Source: Deltaproteobacteria bacterium (GTDB lineage: Bacteria; Desulfobacterota; Desulfobulbia; Desulfobulbales; SURF-16). From it: a stretch of DNA of 36,217 nucleotides. How positions within the stretch are numbered: position 1 is the first letter of the stretch; every line of letters starts with the position of its first letter. The notes under the pieces were generated by a model. It was not told where the DNA came from. It worked only from the letters and a program-made list of their open reading frames with translations, and made no database searches. Positions 18,059 through 27,514 of this stretch are shown here, in pieces. The DNA lies in contig JACRCD010000031.1 of the NCBI GenBank assembly GCA_016219175.1, forward strand, positions 1 through 36,217, in the 5' to 3' direction. A program made the translations under genes and the position numbers.

Positions 18059-19194
18059 ACTTTGACCCGCACCGGGTTCCCAGTCCGTCCTATGTGGTTG
18101 ACAACGGGGCGCTGGAGAGAAATCTGCGCATTCTGGATTCCGTCCAGCAGCGCACCGGCTGCCGTATCCTGCTGGCCCTGAAGGGCTTTGCCATGTTCCG
18201 GGTTTTTCCGCTGATCCGCGGCTATCTCAAGGGGGTCTGCGCCAGCTCTCCCCATGAGGCCCGGCTCGGCCGCGAGGAGTTCCGGGGCGAGGTGCACGGT
18301 CACGCCCCGGCTTACAGCGAGGCGGATCTGCATGAGCTGCTCATTCTGTGCGATCACCTCGTCTTCAACAGCTTCAGCCAGTGGCAGCGTTTCCAGCCCC
18401 TGATCGCCAGCTGCCCCAGCGCGCCCAAGTTCGGGCTGCGGGTCAATCCCCGCCACTCGGAAACCGAGGTGGCCATTTATGACCCCTGCGCGCCCGGCTC
18501 CCGGCTCGGCATCCCCAGGGAGCTGTTTACCGGGCAATCCCTGGACAACATCAGCGGCCTGCATCTCCACACCCTGTGCGAAAAAGGCGCCGACGCCCTG
18601 GCCCGAACGGCCCAGGCCTTCGAAGCCCAGTTCAAGGATATCCTGCCCGCCATGCAATGGCTTAACCTGGGCGGCGGCCATCACATCACCAAACCCTCCT
18701 ACGACCTGGATCTGCTCTGTCAGGTCATCACTCATTTCAGTTCAACATACAATCTGGACGTTTTTCTGGAGCCGGGGGAGGCGATTGCCATCCATACCGG
18801 CGCTTTAATCACCACGGTGCTCGATATCGTGGAAAACGACGGCCCCATCGCCATCCTCGACACCTCGGTCACCTGCCATATGCCGGATGTGCTGGAAATG
18901 CCCTACCGGCCCGACATCCGGGGGGCAAGGGGGCCGGGTGAGCTGCCCCACACCTACCGGCTGGCCGGCGTGTCCTGTCTGGCCGGCGATGTGCTGGGGT
19001 TCTACTCCTTTGCCCGTCCCCTGCGGGTGGGCGACCGGCTCATCCTGGAAGACATGAGCCACTACACCATGGTCAAGACCACGACCTTCAACGGGGTCAG
19101 GCTGCCGTCCATCGTTCTTTACGAGCCGGAAGCGGACCGGGTTGAGATCGTCCGCGAGTTCGGCTACGAGGATTACCGCAACCGTTTGTCGTGA
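18037..19194 (+). CDS. nspC: Carboxynorspermidine/carboxyspermidine decarboxylase
   Basis: A 385-residue fold-III PLP decarboxylase. The PLP lysine is K49 in LLALKGFAM; further marks are SPHEARLG, LHLHTLCE, LNLGGGHHI and the EPGEAI motif. It removes CO2 from carboxyspermidine to form spermidine, or from carboxynorspermidine to form norspermidine. Both genes of this alternative pathway follow putrescine-making genes, so spermidine is the more likely product. The start overlaps the dehydrogenase gene. Last gene of the operon; a clear terminator is not visible after it. Confidence 0.93.
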   Translation: MDRSYLVNFDPHRVPSPSYVVDNGALERNLRILDSVQQRTGCRILLALKGFAMFRVFPLIRGYLKGVCASSPHEARLGREEFRGEVHGHAPAYSEADLHELLILCDHLVFNSFSQWQRFQPLIASCPSAPKFGLRVNPRHSETEVAIYDPCAPGSRLGIPRELFTGQSLDNISGLHLHTLCEKGADALARTAQAFEAQFKDILPAMQWLNLGGGHHITKPSYDLDLLCQVITHFSSTYNLDVFLEPGEAIAIHTGALITTVLDIVENDGPIAILDTSVTCHMPDVLEMPYRPDIRGARGPGELPHTYRLAGVSCLAGDVLGFYSFARPLRVGDRLILEDMSHYTMVKTTTFNGVRLPSIVLYEPEADRVEIVREFGYEDYRNRLS

Positions 19195-19385
19195 GGATAA
19201 CCCGCGAAAGGCTCCCGCTCCTCTCCGCTTTATCTCTCCCCAAGAAAACTATTGTCATGATTAGTTGGATAGGATACTTAGACAGAATCCGAGCATACGC
19301 TGATAATTCAAGTTAATCAACAGGTAGCGGAGATTACTCTGATTCCGGCCGAACGCTCCGCAGCCATGAAAATAAGGCAGCCTGA

Positions 19386-22300
19386 ATGACCGTCATCCTC
19401 CACAGCAACTTCGCCCATCTCGAAGAGCACGATAAACAGCTCGTCCGTTTAGGCCTGCTTGCGGAGCGCTATTTCGCGGACGATCCCAACACCTCCCTGC
19501 TCAAGCTCCGCCAGCTGACAGAACTGCTGGCCCAACACGTGGCGAGCAGGATCGGGCTCTACGTCTCGACAGAGGAGTCACAATACGAGTTGATCCGCCG
19601 CCTGCAGGACCAGGGTATCCTGTCTCGCGACATCGCCCAACTCTTTAGCGAAGTTCGCCGGGCCGGCAACGCCGCCAACCACGGCCTGGCCGGAAACCAC
19701 CGCACCGCGCTGGCTGCCTTAAAGATTAGCTGGCAACTGGGCGTCTGGTTCCATCGTACCTTCAAGGATCCCGGATTCAAATCAGGTCCGTTCATTCCAC
19801 CCCAGCCACCCGTGGAAGAATCGGCCGATTTACACAGTGAGCTCGGCCGCCTCAACCTGGAACTCGCAACCTACCGGGCGGCGCATCACGAGGCGGCGCA
19901 GCAACTGGAATCCATGGGCGCCAAGCTGCGCGAGGCACACGACGAGCAGACGTTCTGGGAACAGTTGGCCCAAGAGGCCGAGAACGCCAAGGTCGCTCTT
20001 GCTGCCCAACTGGCAACGCTCCAGGCGCAATCAGCTTCCCAGCCCAAAGCGCACATCGCCGCCCTTATGACGGCAGCCAACACCGCCTCCGCGGCCGTTC
20101 ATCTGGACGAGGCCGAGACGCGCAAACTGATCGATGCGCAATTGCGGCAGGCCGGTTGGCAGGCTGATTCAGAGGCCTTCAAATATTCCGCCGGGACTCG
20201 CCCCGAAAAGGGCAAGAATTTTGCCATCGCCGAATGGCCCACCGCCAGCGGTCCTGCCGACTATGTCCTGTTCGTGGGGCTTACACCCATGGCCACAGTG
20301 GAGGCCAAACGCAAGAACACGGATGTCTCCAGTGCCCTGCAACAGGCCAAACGATACAGCCGTGGCTTTACCGCGAGCGAAGACACCATTCTGCACGCCG
20401 AGAATTGGGGAGACGAGAATGAATACCGCCTGCCCTTCATTTTTTCCTCGAACGGCCGGCCCTATCTGCGTCAGCTCGCCACCAAGAGCGGCGTCTGGTT
20501 CTGCGATCTGCGCCGGCCGGACAACCTTGGCCATGTGCTGGATGGTTGGTACACGCCGGAGGGGCTCACCTCCCTGCTCAAGCGTGACGAGACGGCTGCC
20601 GATGAACAGCTCAAGAAAGAGCCCTTCAATTATGGTTTTCCGCTCCGTTATTACCAACAGGCCGCAATCCAGGCGGCGGAGACCGCCATCGCTATGGGCC
20701 AACGCGAGATGCTCCTCGCCATGGCCACCGGCACCGGCAAGACCAAAACCTGCATCGCCCTCATCTATCGCCTGCTCAAGACCCGGCGTTTCCGCCGTGT
20801 CCTCTTTCTGGTCGACCGCTCGGCCCTCGGCGAACAGGCCGTCAATGCCTTTAAGGATACACGCATGGAAAGCCTGCAAACCTTCGCCGACGTTTTCGGT
20901 ATCAAGGAACTGGACGAGCAGGCCCCGGATACCGACACCGCCGTGCATATTGCCACGGTGCAGGGCATGGTCCAGCGCGTGCTCTACGCGGGTGAAGATG
21001 CCGTGCCGCCGCCCGTCGACCGCTATGACTGCATCGTCGTCGATGAGTGCCACCGTGGCTATCTGCTCGACCGTGAACTTTCAGACACGGAACTCGCCTT
21101 CCGCAGCTTCGAGGATTACATCTCCAAGTACCGGCGGGTACTGGACTACTTCGACGCCGCCAAGGTCGGCCTCACCGCTACCCCGGCCCTGCATACCACC
21201 CAGATCTTCGGGCCGCCGATTTACAACTACAGTTACCGCGAGGCGGTGATCGACGGCTATCTGGTCGACCACGAACCGCCGGTGCAGATCAAGACGCAAC
21301 TCGCAACAAACGGCATCACCTGGAAGGTTGGCGAGGAGGTGCAGGTCTATGACACGCACCGCAACCAGGTCGATCTCTTCAACACCCCGGACGAGATCAA
21401 GATCGAAGTCGAGGGCTTCAACCGCAAGGTCATTACCGAACCGTTCAACCGCGTGATCTGTGGTTACCTGGCCCGTGAGCTTGACCCGGCGTCACGCCAG
21501 AAGACCCTGATTTTCTGCGCCACCGACGCTCATGCCGATCTGGTTGTCGATCTCTTGAAGCAGGACTTCCGTGACCACTACGGCAGCGTCGAGGATGACG
21601 CGGTCATCAAGATCACCGGCACCGCCGACAAACCGCTGCAACTGATCCGCCGTTACAAGAACGAACGGAATCCCAACGTCGCCGTCACCGTTGATCTGCT
21701 CACCACCGGCGTTGATGTGCCCGAGATCTGCAACCTGGTCTTCCTGCGCCGGGTGAACAGCCGCATCCTGTTTGATCAGATGCTGGGCCGCGCCACCCGT
21801 CTGTGCGAGGAGATCGGCAAGGAAACCTTCCGCATCTTCGACGCGGTACGGATCTATGAAGATCTGCAGGATATCACTGCCATGCGGCCGGTGGTGGTCA
21901 ACCCCTCGTTCACCTTCAGCCAGCTGGCCGCCGAGCTTATCGGGGTATGCGGAGACGAGGAACGCGCCTTGGTGCGTGACCAGTTCGTGGCCAAACTCCA
22001 GCGTAAGAAACGCCATCTTGACGAAACCGCAGCCCGCGACTTCGAGACCTGCGCCGGCATGCCGCTGGACGCCTTTATCCGGAAATTGCGCACTATGCCG
22101 CTTACCGACGTCGCGGCCTGGTTCACGGAGAACCAGAACTTGAGCGAGATCCTCGATCGCCAGGGAGAGGGGCGCGGCCAGCCCATGTTCATCTCCGGCC
22201 ACCCGGACCACCTGCTCAGCACCGAACACGGCTATGGGCAGGCCGAACGGCCCGAGGACTATCTCAAGGCCTTTACCAACTTCATCAACAGTCATCGCAA

Positions 22301-22763
22301 CGACATCCCGGCGCTGCTCACCGTCCTCACCCGGCCACGCGAACTGACCCGCAAGCAACTGCGCGAGTTGGCACTTGAACTGGACAGGGCCGGTTTCAGC
22401 GAGGCCAACCTCGCCACGGCCTGGCGCGAGATGACCAACCAGGACATTGCCGCCCGCATTGTCGGCTACATCCGCCAGGCCGCCATCGGGGACGTCCTGC
22501 TCCCTTACGAGCAAAGGGTGGACAATGCCCTGCGCAAGATGCTTGCCTCACGGGCCTGGACCGTCCCCCAGCGCCAGTGGTTGAAGCGGATCGGGGCACA
22601 GACCAAGGCCAACCTCATTGTCGACCGGGCCGCCCTTGATGATCCCGATCTGGTCTTCAAACGCGAAGGCGGCGGTTTTGCCCGGCTCGACCGCATCTTC
22701 GACGGCGAACTGACCCAGGTGCTCGACACCTTCAACGAATCTCTCTGGCAGACGGCTGCCTGA
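19386..22763 (+). CDS. hsdR: Type I restriction enzyme, endonuclease/translocase subunit R
   Basis: A 1125-aa HsdR. In order: an N-terminal DUF4145-like helical domain with RAGNAANH (about residues 97-104), a coiled coil (about 140-220), the nuclease PD-(D/E)xK site with ADYVLF and VEAKRK (about 290-306), then an SF2 motor with Walker A ATGTGKT (about 446-452), DECH (about 551-554) and motif VI QMLGRATRL. With HsdM and HsdS it cuts unmodified DNA far from the recognition site after ATP-driven translocation. The layout is like EcoEI-type enzymes. It opens the island, 191 bp after nspC; the ribosome site is weak. All key motifs look intact. Confidence 0.96.
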   Translation: MTVILHSNFAHLEEHDKQLVRLGLLAERYFADDPNTSLLKLRQLTELLAQHVASRIGLYVSTEESQYELIRRLQDQGILSRDIAQLFSEVRRAGNAANHGLAGNHRTALAALKISWQLGVWFHRTFKDPGFKSGPFIPPQPPVEESADLHSELGRLNLELATYRAAHHEAAQQLESMGAKLREAHDEQTFWEQLAQEAENAKVALAAQLATLQAQSASQPKAHIAALMTAANTASAAVHLDEAETRKLIDAQLRQAGWQADSEAFKYSAGTRPEKGKNFAIAEWPTASGPADYVLFVGLTPMATVEAKRKNTDVSSALQQAKRYSRGFTASEDTILHAENWGDENEYRLPFIFSSNGRPYLRQLATKSGVWFCDLRRPDNLGHVLDGWYTPEGLTSLLKRDETAADEQLKKEPFNYGFPLRYYQQAAIQAAETAIAMGQREMLLAMATGTGKTKTCIALIYRLLKTRRFRRVLFLVDRSALGEQAVNAFKDTRMESLQTFADVFGIKELDEQAPDTDTAVHIATVQGMVQRVLYAGEDAVPPPVDRYDCIVVDECHRGYLLDRELSDTELAFRSFEDYISKYRRVLDYFDAAKVGLTATPALHTTQIFGPPIYNYSYREAVIDGYLVDHEPPVQIKTQLATNGITWKVGEEVQVYDTHRNQVDLFNTPDEIKIEVEGFNRKVITEPFNRVICGYLARELDPASRQKTLIFCATDAHADLVVDLLKQDFRDHYGSVEDDAVIKITGTADKPLQLIRRYKNERNPNVAVTVDLLTTGVDVPEICNLVFLRRVNSRILFDQMLGRATRLCEEIGKETFRIFDAVRIYEDLQDITAMRPVVVNPSFTFSQLAAELIGVCGDEERALVRDQFVAKLQRKKRHLDETAARDFETCAGMPLDAFIRKLRTMPLTDVAAWFTENQNLSEILDRQGEGRGQPMFISGHPDHLLSTEHGYGQAERPEDYLKAFTNFINSHRNDIPALLTVLTRPRELTRKQLRELALELDRAGFSEANLATAWREMTNQDIAARIVGYIRQAAIGDVLLPYEQRVDNALRKMLASRAWTVPQRQWLKRIGAQTKANLIVDRAALDDPDLVFKREGGGFARLDRIFDGELTQVLDTFNESLWQTAA

Positions 22764-22781
22764 TAAGGAAAACACCACCGC

Positions 22782-24254
22782 ATGAGCACCATCACCCACG
22801 ACATCGTCGCCAAACTCTGGAACCTCTGCAACGTCCTGAAGGACGACGGAGTCACCTACCACCAGTATGTGACCGAGCTGACCTATCTGCTCTTCCTCAA
22901 AATGGCTAAAGAAACCGGCACCGAAGAGCAGATCCCCGCCGGCTACCGCTGGGACGACCTCGAAGCCAAGGCCGCCCCCAACCGGCTGGAGCATTACAAA
23001 TTTACCCTGATCCACCTGGGAACCAACGGCTCCACCCTGGTGCAGGAGATCTTTGCCAACGCAAGCTCCTTTATCAAGAAGCCCGCCACCCTCTCCACCC
23101 TGGTGGCCGAAATCGACAAGCTCGACTGGTACAGCGCCCGCCAAGAGGGCCTGGGCGACCTCTACGAAGGCTTGCTGGAGAAGAACGCCAACGAGAAGAA
23201 ATCCGGCGCCGGCCAGTACTTCACCCCGCGCCCCTTGATCGACAGCATGGTGGCGATGATGCAGCCCCAGCTTACCGATATCATCCAGGACCCGGCCGCC
23301 GGCACCGGCGGCTTTCTCATCTCCGCCAGCCGCTATCTCCGCAAGCACCACGACATTACTGGGCTCACCGAGGATAAGCAGAGACGCTTTTACACCAAGA
23401 CCTTCTTCGGCATGGAACACGTCCAGGACACTCACCGCCTGGCCTTGATGAATTTGATGCTGCACGGGCTGGACTCCAATCCCAACGGGGCCGGTATCCG
23501 CTACGGCGATACCCTATCACCCGAGGGTGAGGCTTTGCCCAAGGCGACCCTCATCCTCACCAACCCACCCTTTGGCACCAAGAAGGGCGGGGGGCTCCCC
23601 AGCCGTACCGACTTCACCTTTCCCACCAGCAACAAACAGTTCTGCTTTCTGCAGCACATCTACCGGGGCCTGAAACCAGGCGGCCGCGCCGCCGTGGTCC
23701 TGCCCGGCAACGTGCTTTTCGAGGGCAATATCGGCCGCCAGATCCGCGCCGACCTCATGGACAAGTGCAATCTGCACACCATTCTGCGGCTGCCAACCGG
23801 TATTTTCTACGCCCAGGGGGTCAAGACCAACGTCCTCTTCTTCAGCCGGGGCGCGACGGACAAGGGCAACACCAAGGAGGTATGGGTTTACGATCTCAGG
23901 GCTAACATGCCGCAGTATGGTAAGCGCACCGTGCTTACCCGCGCCCATTTTGCCGAGTTCGAGGCGGCCTATGGCGACGACCCCCTCGGCTCGCCCAAGA
24001 GCTTGCGGAAACGCCGGGACACCGGCGAGGCCGGCCGTTTTCGCCGCTTCACCCGGGAAGAGATCGCCAGCCGTGGCGACTCCCTCGACATCGCCTGGCT
24101 CAAGGACGACAGCGACACGAACAACGACGAACTGCCCGAACCCGCTATCCTGGCCCGCGAGGCGCTGATTGAACTCGACGCGGCCATGGAGGAACTGCGG
24201 GGGATTCTGGAGGAGTTGGGCGAAGATGTGCTGGAAGAGGAGTCGGGCATATGA
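22782..24254 (+). CDS. hsdM: Type I DNA methyltransferase subunit M
   Basis: A 490-residue N6-adenine methyltransferase. The N-terminal helical domain (TYHQYVTELTYLLFLKM) is followed by GQYFTPRPL, the AdoMet-binding DPAAGTGGF (about residues 170-178) and the catalytic NPPF (about 260-263). With HsdS it methylates the recognition sequence and protects the host. AAGGAA lies upstream, 18 bp after hsdR, so both are likely on one transcript. Full length, no damage seen. Confidence 0.96.
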   Translation: MSTITHDIVAKLWNLCNVLKDDGVTYHQYVTELTYLLFLKMAKETGTEEQIPAGYRWDDLEAKAAPNRLEHYKFTLIHLGTNGSTLVQEIFANASSFIKKPATLSTLVAEIDKLDWYSARQEGLGDLYEGLLEKNANEKKSGAGQYFTPRPLIDSMVAMMQPQLTDIIQDPAAGTGGFLISASRYLRKHHDITGLTEDKQRRFYTKTFFGMEHVQDTHRLALMNLMLHGLDSNPNGAGIRYGDTLSPEGEALPKATLILTNPPFGTKKGGGLPSRTDFTFPTSNKQFCFLQHIYRGLKPGGRAAVVLPGNVLFEGNIGRQIRADLMDKCNLHTILRLPTGIFYAQGVKTNVLFFSRGATDKGNTKEVWVYDLRANMPQYGKRTVLTRAHFAEFEAAYGDDPLGSPKSLRKRRDTGEAGRFRRFTREEIASRGDSLDIAWLKDDSDTNNDELPEPAILAREALIELDAAMEELRGILEELGEDVLEEESGI

Positions 24255-24280
24255 TACCCCTGCTTGACCTGCCCAGCCGA

Positions 24281-24307
24281 ATTGTCGCAACACTGATGCG
24301 ACAATTG
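24281..24307. repeat. Dyad element, leader copy
   Basis: A 27-base element with arms ATTGTCGC and GCGACAAT, 50 bases before the DUF1016 gene. It matches the element at 24661-24687 at 23 of 27 bases, 380 bp further on. Possible operator for that gene; alternatively a leftover of duplicated coding sequence, since both copies encode IVATL-x-RQL in the same register. Confidence 0.55.
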
Positions 24308-24357
24308 CTCGTAATCAGCGAAACACAGACCAGTCGCGGCCTCGGGGAGGATACGCC

Positions 24358-25458
24358 ATGAAAACACCGCTTGGCATTCCCGCCACCCTTGGCGCCGACT
24401 CGCTTCACAGCGAACTCCGTTCCCTGATCTCCGCCAGTCGCCAGCGCCTGGCTGGCGCGGTCAACGCCGAACTTACCCGCCTCTATTGGGCCGTGGGCGA
24501 ACGGTTACACCGCGAGGTGCTGGGCGGTGAACGCGCCGCTTACGGCAGCATGGTCATTGATCACCTGGGCACTCGTCTTGCCGCCGAGTTCGGCCGGGGT
24601 TTCGAGGCCAAGAACCTGCACCGCATGGTTCAGTTCGCCCAGGCCTTCCCGGACGCGGAAATTGTCGCGACACTGTCACGACAATTGAACTGGAGCCACA
24701 TTGTTACTCTGCTTCCCCTCAAAGACTCCGAAGCGCGTCGCTTCTATGCTCAGGCCATTGCCACGGAAGGCTGGAGTGTGCGCGAACTGCGCCGACGCAT
24801 TGAGCAAAAGACCTTCGAGCGCACCGCCCTCGCCAGCAGTCAGGGTACGGGCATCGACCAGGCCCTGGCCCACACCGAGAGCAGCGGCCAACTGAGCCCT
24901 GGCCTGGTCTTCAAAGACCCCTACTTTCTTGATTTTTTGGGCCTGCGCCAGGGCTATGACGAGGCCGATCTGGAGAACGCCATCCTGCGCCAGCTTGAGG
25001 CCTTCATCCTGGAGTTGGGCCGGGGCTTTGCCTTTGTCGAGCGCCAGAAACGGATGGTCATCGACGGTGACGACTTTTATCTCGACTTGCTTTTTTTCCA
25101 CCGCCGCCTGCGCCGTTTGGTGGCGGTGGAACTGAAGCTTGGCCGCTTCAAGGCCGGCCACAAGGGGCAGATGGAGCTCTACCTGAAATGGTTGGACAAA
25201 TACGAGCGCCAGCCCAATGAGGAGGCCCCCATCGGCCTCATCCTCTGCGCCGAGGCCAGCCGCGAGCAGGTGGAACTCTTGCAGATGCAGCAGGACGGCA
25301 TCACCGTGGCCGAGTACTGGACCGAACTGCCGCCCAAGGAGGAGTTGGAGCGCCACCTCCATCAGGCCTTGATTGAGGCCCGGGAGAGGTTGGCGGCCCG
25401 TCGGGTGCTGATGGCGCCGGGACGTGCGGGTGATGAGCTTGGGGAGGGGGAGGGATGA
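24358..25458 (+). CDS. DUF1016/YhcG-type PD-(D/E)xK nuclease-domain protein
   Basis: The 366-aa product has the DUF1016 N-terminal helical region (LTRLYWAVGERLHREVL, then NLHRMVQFAQAFPD) and a C-terminal YhcG-like nuclease domain, with DDFYLDLLFFHRRLRRLV and VELKLGRFK (Asp ... ELK) forming the presumed metal site. Proteins of this family are often embedded in type I restriction loci; their role is unsettled, with a restriction, DNA-repair or regulatory part suggested. It lies between hsdM and hsdS, has GGGGAGG upstream, and ends in an ATGA overlap with hsdS, so it is expressed as part of the locus. Confidence 0.88.
   Translation: MKTPLGIPATLGADSLHSELRSLISASRQRLAGAVNAELTRLYWAVGERLHREVLGGERAAYGSMVIDHLGTRLAAEFGRGFEAKNLHRMVQFAQAFPDAEIVATLSRQLNWSHIVTLLPLKDSEARRFYAQAIATEGWSVRELRRRIEQKTFERTALASSQGTGIDQALAHTESSGQLSPGLVFKDPYFLDFLGLRQGYDEADLENAILRQLEAFILELGRGFAFVERQKRMVIDGDDFYLDLLFFHRRLRRLVAVELKLGRFKAGHKGQMELYLKWLDKYERQPNEEAPIGLILCAEASREQVELLQMQQDGITVAEYWTELPPKEELERHLHQALIEARERLAARRVLMAPGRAGDELGEGEG
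24661..24687. repeat. Dyad element, copy inside DUF1016 gene
   Basis: Second copy of the 27-base element, with arms ATTGTCG and CGACAAT, at codons 102-110 of the DUF1016 gene, where it encodes IVATLSRQL. See the leader copy. Confidence 0.55.
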
Positions 25459-27083
25459 GTGAATTGCCTCAAGGTTGGGCGCCAGCTACGCTCGGGCAGC
25501 TTGCAGGGGGTGGACAGTACGGTTGGACCACAAAAGCGACCGACAGCGGAACGACAAAATTCCTTCGTACCACTGACATCACGAAGGGCTCGATTATATG
25601 GGATCGTGTGCCCTATTGCCACGAAACACCCTCTGCCGACGATAAATACAGACTACATAGTGGAGACATCCTTATCTCACGGGCCGGATCAGTGGGCTTC
25701 AGTGTCTTACTCGAAACCATTCCATATCCAACGGTGTTCGCTTCGTATTTAATTCGCTTTTTACCGGACTCAGAGCAGGTTGTTCCTCAATATCTCGCCC
25801 ACTTCCTCCGCAGCCCGAGCTATTGGAACCAGATCGCAGGAGTTTCTGCCGGCATTGCCCTTTCAAATGTGAACGCTACAAAACTGGCGGAAGTTGCGGT
25901 TCCTCTCGCCCCCATAAACGAACAGAAGCGCATCGCCGACAAGCTCGACGCGGTCTTGGCGCGGGTGGATGCCTGTCGCGAGCGACTCGACCACATGCCC
26001 GCCATCCTCAAACGCTTCCGCCAAGCCGTCCTCGCCGCCGCTACCTCCGGCACGCTGACCGAGGAGTGGCGGAATAAGAAGCAGCTACCGGACAGTTGGC
26101 CGGAAGTTTCGCTCAGGGATGTTGCACACGATTTTTCCTACGGCTCTGCTGCAAAATCTGCCAAACTTGGCACAGTTCCCGTGCTGCGTATGGGTAACAT
26201 CCAAGATGGCCTTCTCGACTGGACGGACTTGGTCTTTACTTCCGATGCTGCGGAAATTTCAAAATACTCGCTAGCACCTGGGGATGTGCTTTTTAACAGA
26301 ACTAACAGCCCAGAACTGGTTGGCAAGACAGCAATTTATCGTGGCGAACGTCCTGCGGTGTATGCCGGCTATCTGATACGGGTTCGATGCACGAATCGAC
26401 TACTCCCTGACTATTTGAACTACTGTTTGAACAGTCCTGCGGGACGGGACTACCGCTGGCGCGTTAAATCGGACGGCGTCAGCCAGTCCAACATCAACGC
26501 AAAAAAGCTGGCGGCCTTCACCTTTGTACTGCCAACAGTCGAAGAACAACACGAAATCGTCCGCCGCGTCGAAGCCCTTTTCACCTATGCCGACCGTCTC
26601 GAAGCACGCAACGCCACGGCCCGCGCCCAGGTCGACCGTCTCACCCCCGCCCTACTCGCCAAGGCCTTTCGCGGTGAGCTGGTGGAACAGGACCCCAACG
26701 ATGAACCGGCCAGCGAATTGCTGGCGCGCCTCCAGGCCGCCCGCGCCGAGGAAGTGGCTAAACCGAGAAAGCACAAAACACTGAGGAGAGCCAAAGTGAA
26801 GACGACAATCACCGAAGAGGCGGTCAAAGCGATCATTGCTCGTCTGCCGACACCGAGCTTTAGCTTTGATGATCTGCGCAGTCAGGTCTCTGGTGACTAT
26901 GAAACGTTGAAAGACGTCATTTTCAACCTGCTCACCGACCCCACGTCTGGCATTACGCAAGTCTTTGACGTGCAAATGAGCGAAATGCGTTTTCAGCGAA
27001 CGCGACCACGAAACTGCTCCGGTTGCATATTGTCGCGGCGAAGACCTGTGGCGGTCTGCTCGATGGCATGGACATTTGGCTAA
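25455..27083 (+). CDS. hsdS: Type I specificity subunit S, with C-terminal read-through
   Basis: A 542-residue HsdS with two target-recognition domains and two conserved spacers. TRD1 covers about residues 1-155, spacer INEQKRIADKLDAVLARVDACR; TRD2 about 215-365, then VEEQHEIVRRVEALF and the helix to LLARLQAARAEE. It fixes the bipartite DNA target of the complex. The ATG overlaps the DUF1016 stop (ATGA). The last 24 residues, from R519, are unlike any HsdS tail and read into the next gene in the wrong frame. A TGA at codon 519 would give 518 residues, so the present end probably reflects a lost stop codon. Function may be unaffected. Confidence 0.9.
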   Translation: MSELPQGWAPATLGQLAGGGQYGWTTKATDSGTTKFLRTTDITKGSIIWDRVPYCHETPSADDKYRLHSGDILISRAGSVGFSVLLETIPYPTVFASYLIRFLPDSEQVVPQYLAHFLRSPSYWNQIAGVSAGIALSNVNATKLAEVAVPLAPINEQKRIADKLDAVLARVDACRERLDHMPAILKRFRQAVLAAATSGTLTEEWRNKKQLPDSWPEVSLRDVAHDFSYGSAAKSAKLGTVPVLRMGNIQDGLLDWTDLVFTSDAAEISKYSLAPGDVLFNRTNSPELVGKTAIYRGERPAVYAGYLIRVRCTNRLLPDYLNYCLNSPAGRDYRWRVKSDGVSQSNINAKKLAAFTFVLPTVEEQHEIVRRVEALFTYADRLEARNATARAQVDRLTPALLAKAFRGELVEQDPNDEPASELLARLQAARAEEVAKPRKHKTLRRAKVKTTITEEAVKAIIARLPTPSFSFDDLRSQVSGDYETLKDVIFNLLTDPTSGITQVFDVQMSEMRFQRTRPRNCSGCILSRRRPVAVCSMAWTFG

Positions 27084-27514
27084 GGAGTCCATCCGTCGAG
27101 GTCGCTGGGTTTGAACCGCTTTGCCTGATCGGACCAAATGGTGCTGGTAAGTCCCAATTTCTGCAAGTGGTGGCCGAGATGTTTCAATCCATCCTGCATG
27201 AGACCATTGGCCGCGAGGAACGAGTGGAAGGCAATTCACATCTACAGTTCGAGGTCGAATACCTGATCAAACCGAGAGATAGTGACAAGGCTGTCCATGT
27301 CCGAGCCTCCCGCCTGGCGCAGGGTAAAAGAAAGCCCATAGTGGTAATCAGCAAGAAAGAAGATGAGGAGTGGATAGAGTGTGCTGATCCGCAAGCACCA
27401 TCGACAGTTGCCTTGCTGCCGGCAAAAATTGTCGGATGGGAGGAGCAGCATAATGGCCATCTGGCTCATTCGCTCGGACCCTTCAGGCCAGATCCTCGCC
27501 GGTGGTGGTCATGA
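27008..27514 (+). pseudogene. Restriction-associated AAA ATPase, N-terminal fragment
   Basis: The frame encodes KLLRLHIVAAKTCGGLLDGM, then the Walker A loop GPNGAGKSQF, then FEVEYLIKPRDSD. This resembles the beginning of AAA ATPases found downstream of hsdS in other type I loci (called restriction system-associated AAA family ATPases, as I recall). Such proteins are several hundred residues; here homology ends by about residue 155 where the DNA meets the nikR 3' end (27483), and the frame runs 10 codons antisense into nikR. Walker B and the rest are gone. The expected start is ACG at 27008; the nearest usable start is TTG at 27023. A decayed remnant marking the island's right border. Confidence 0.75.
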
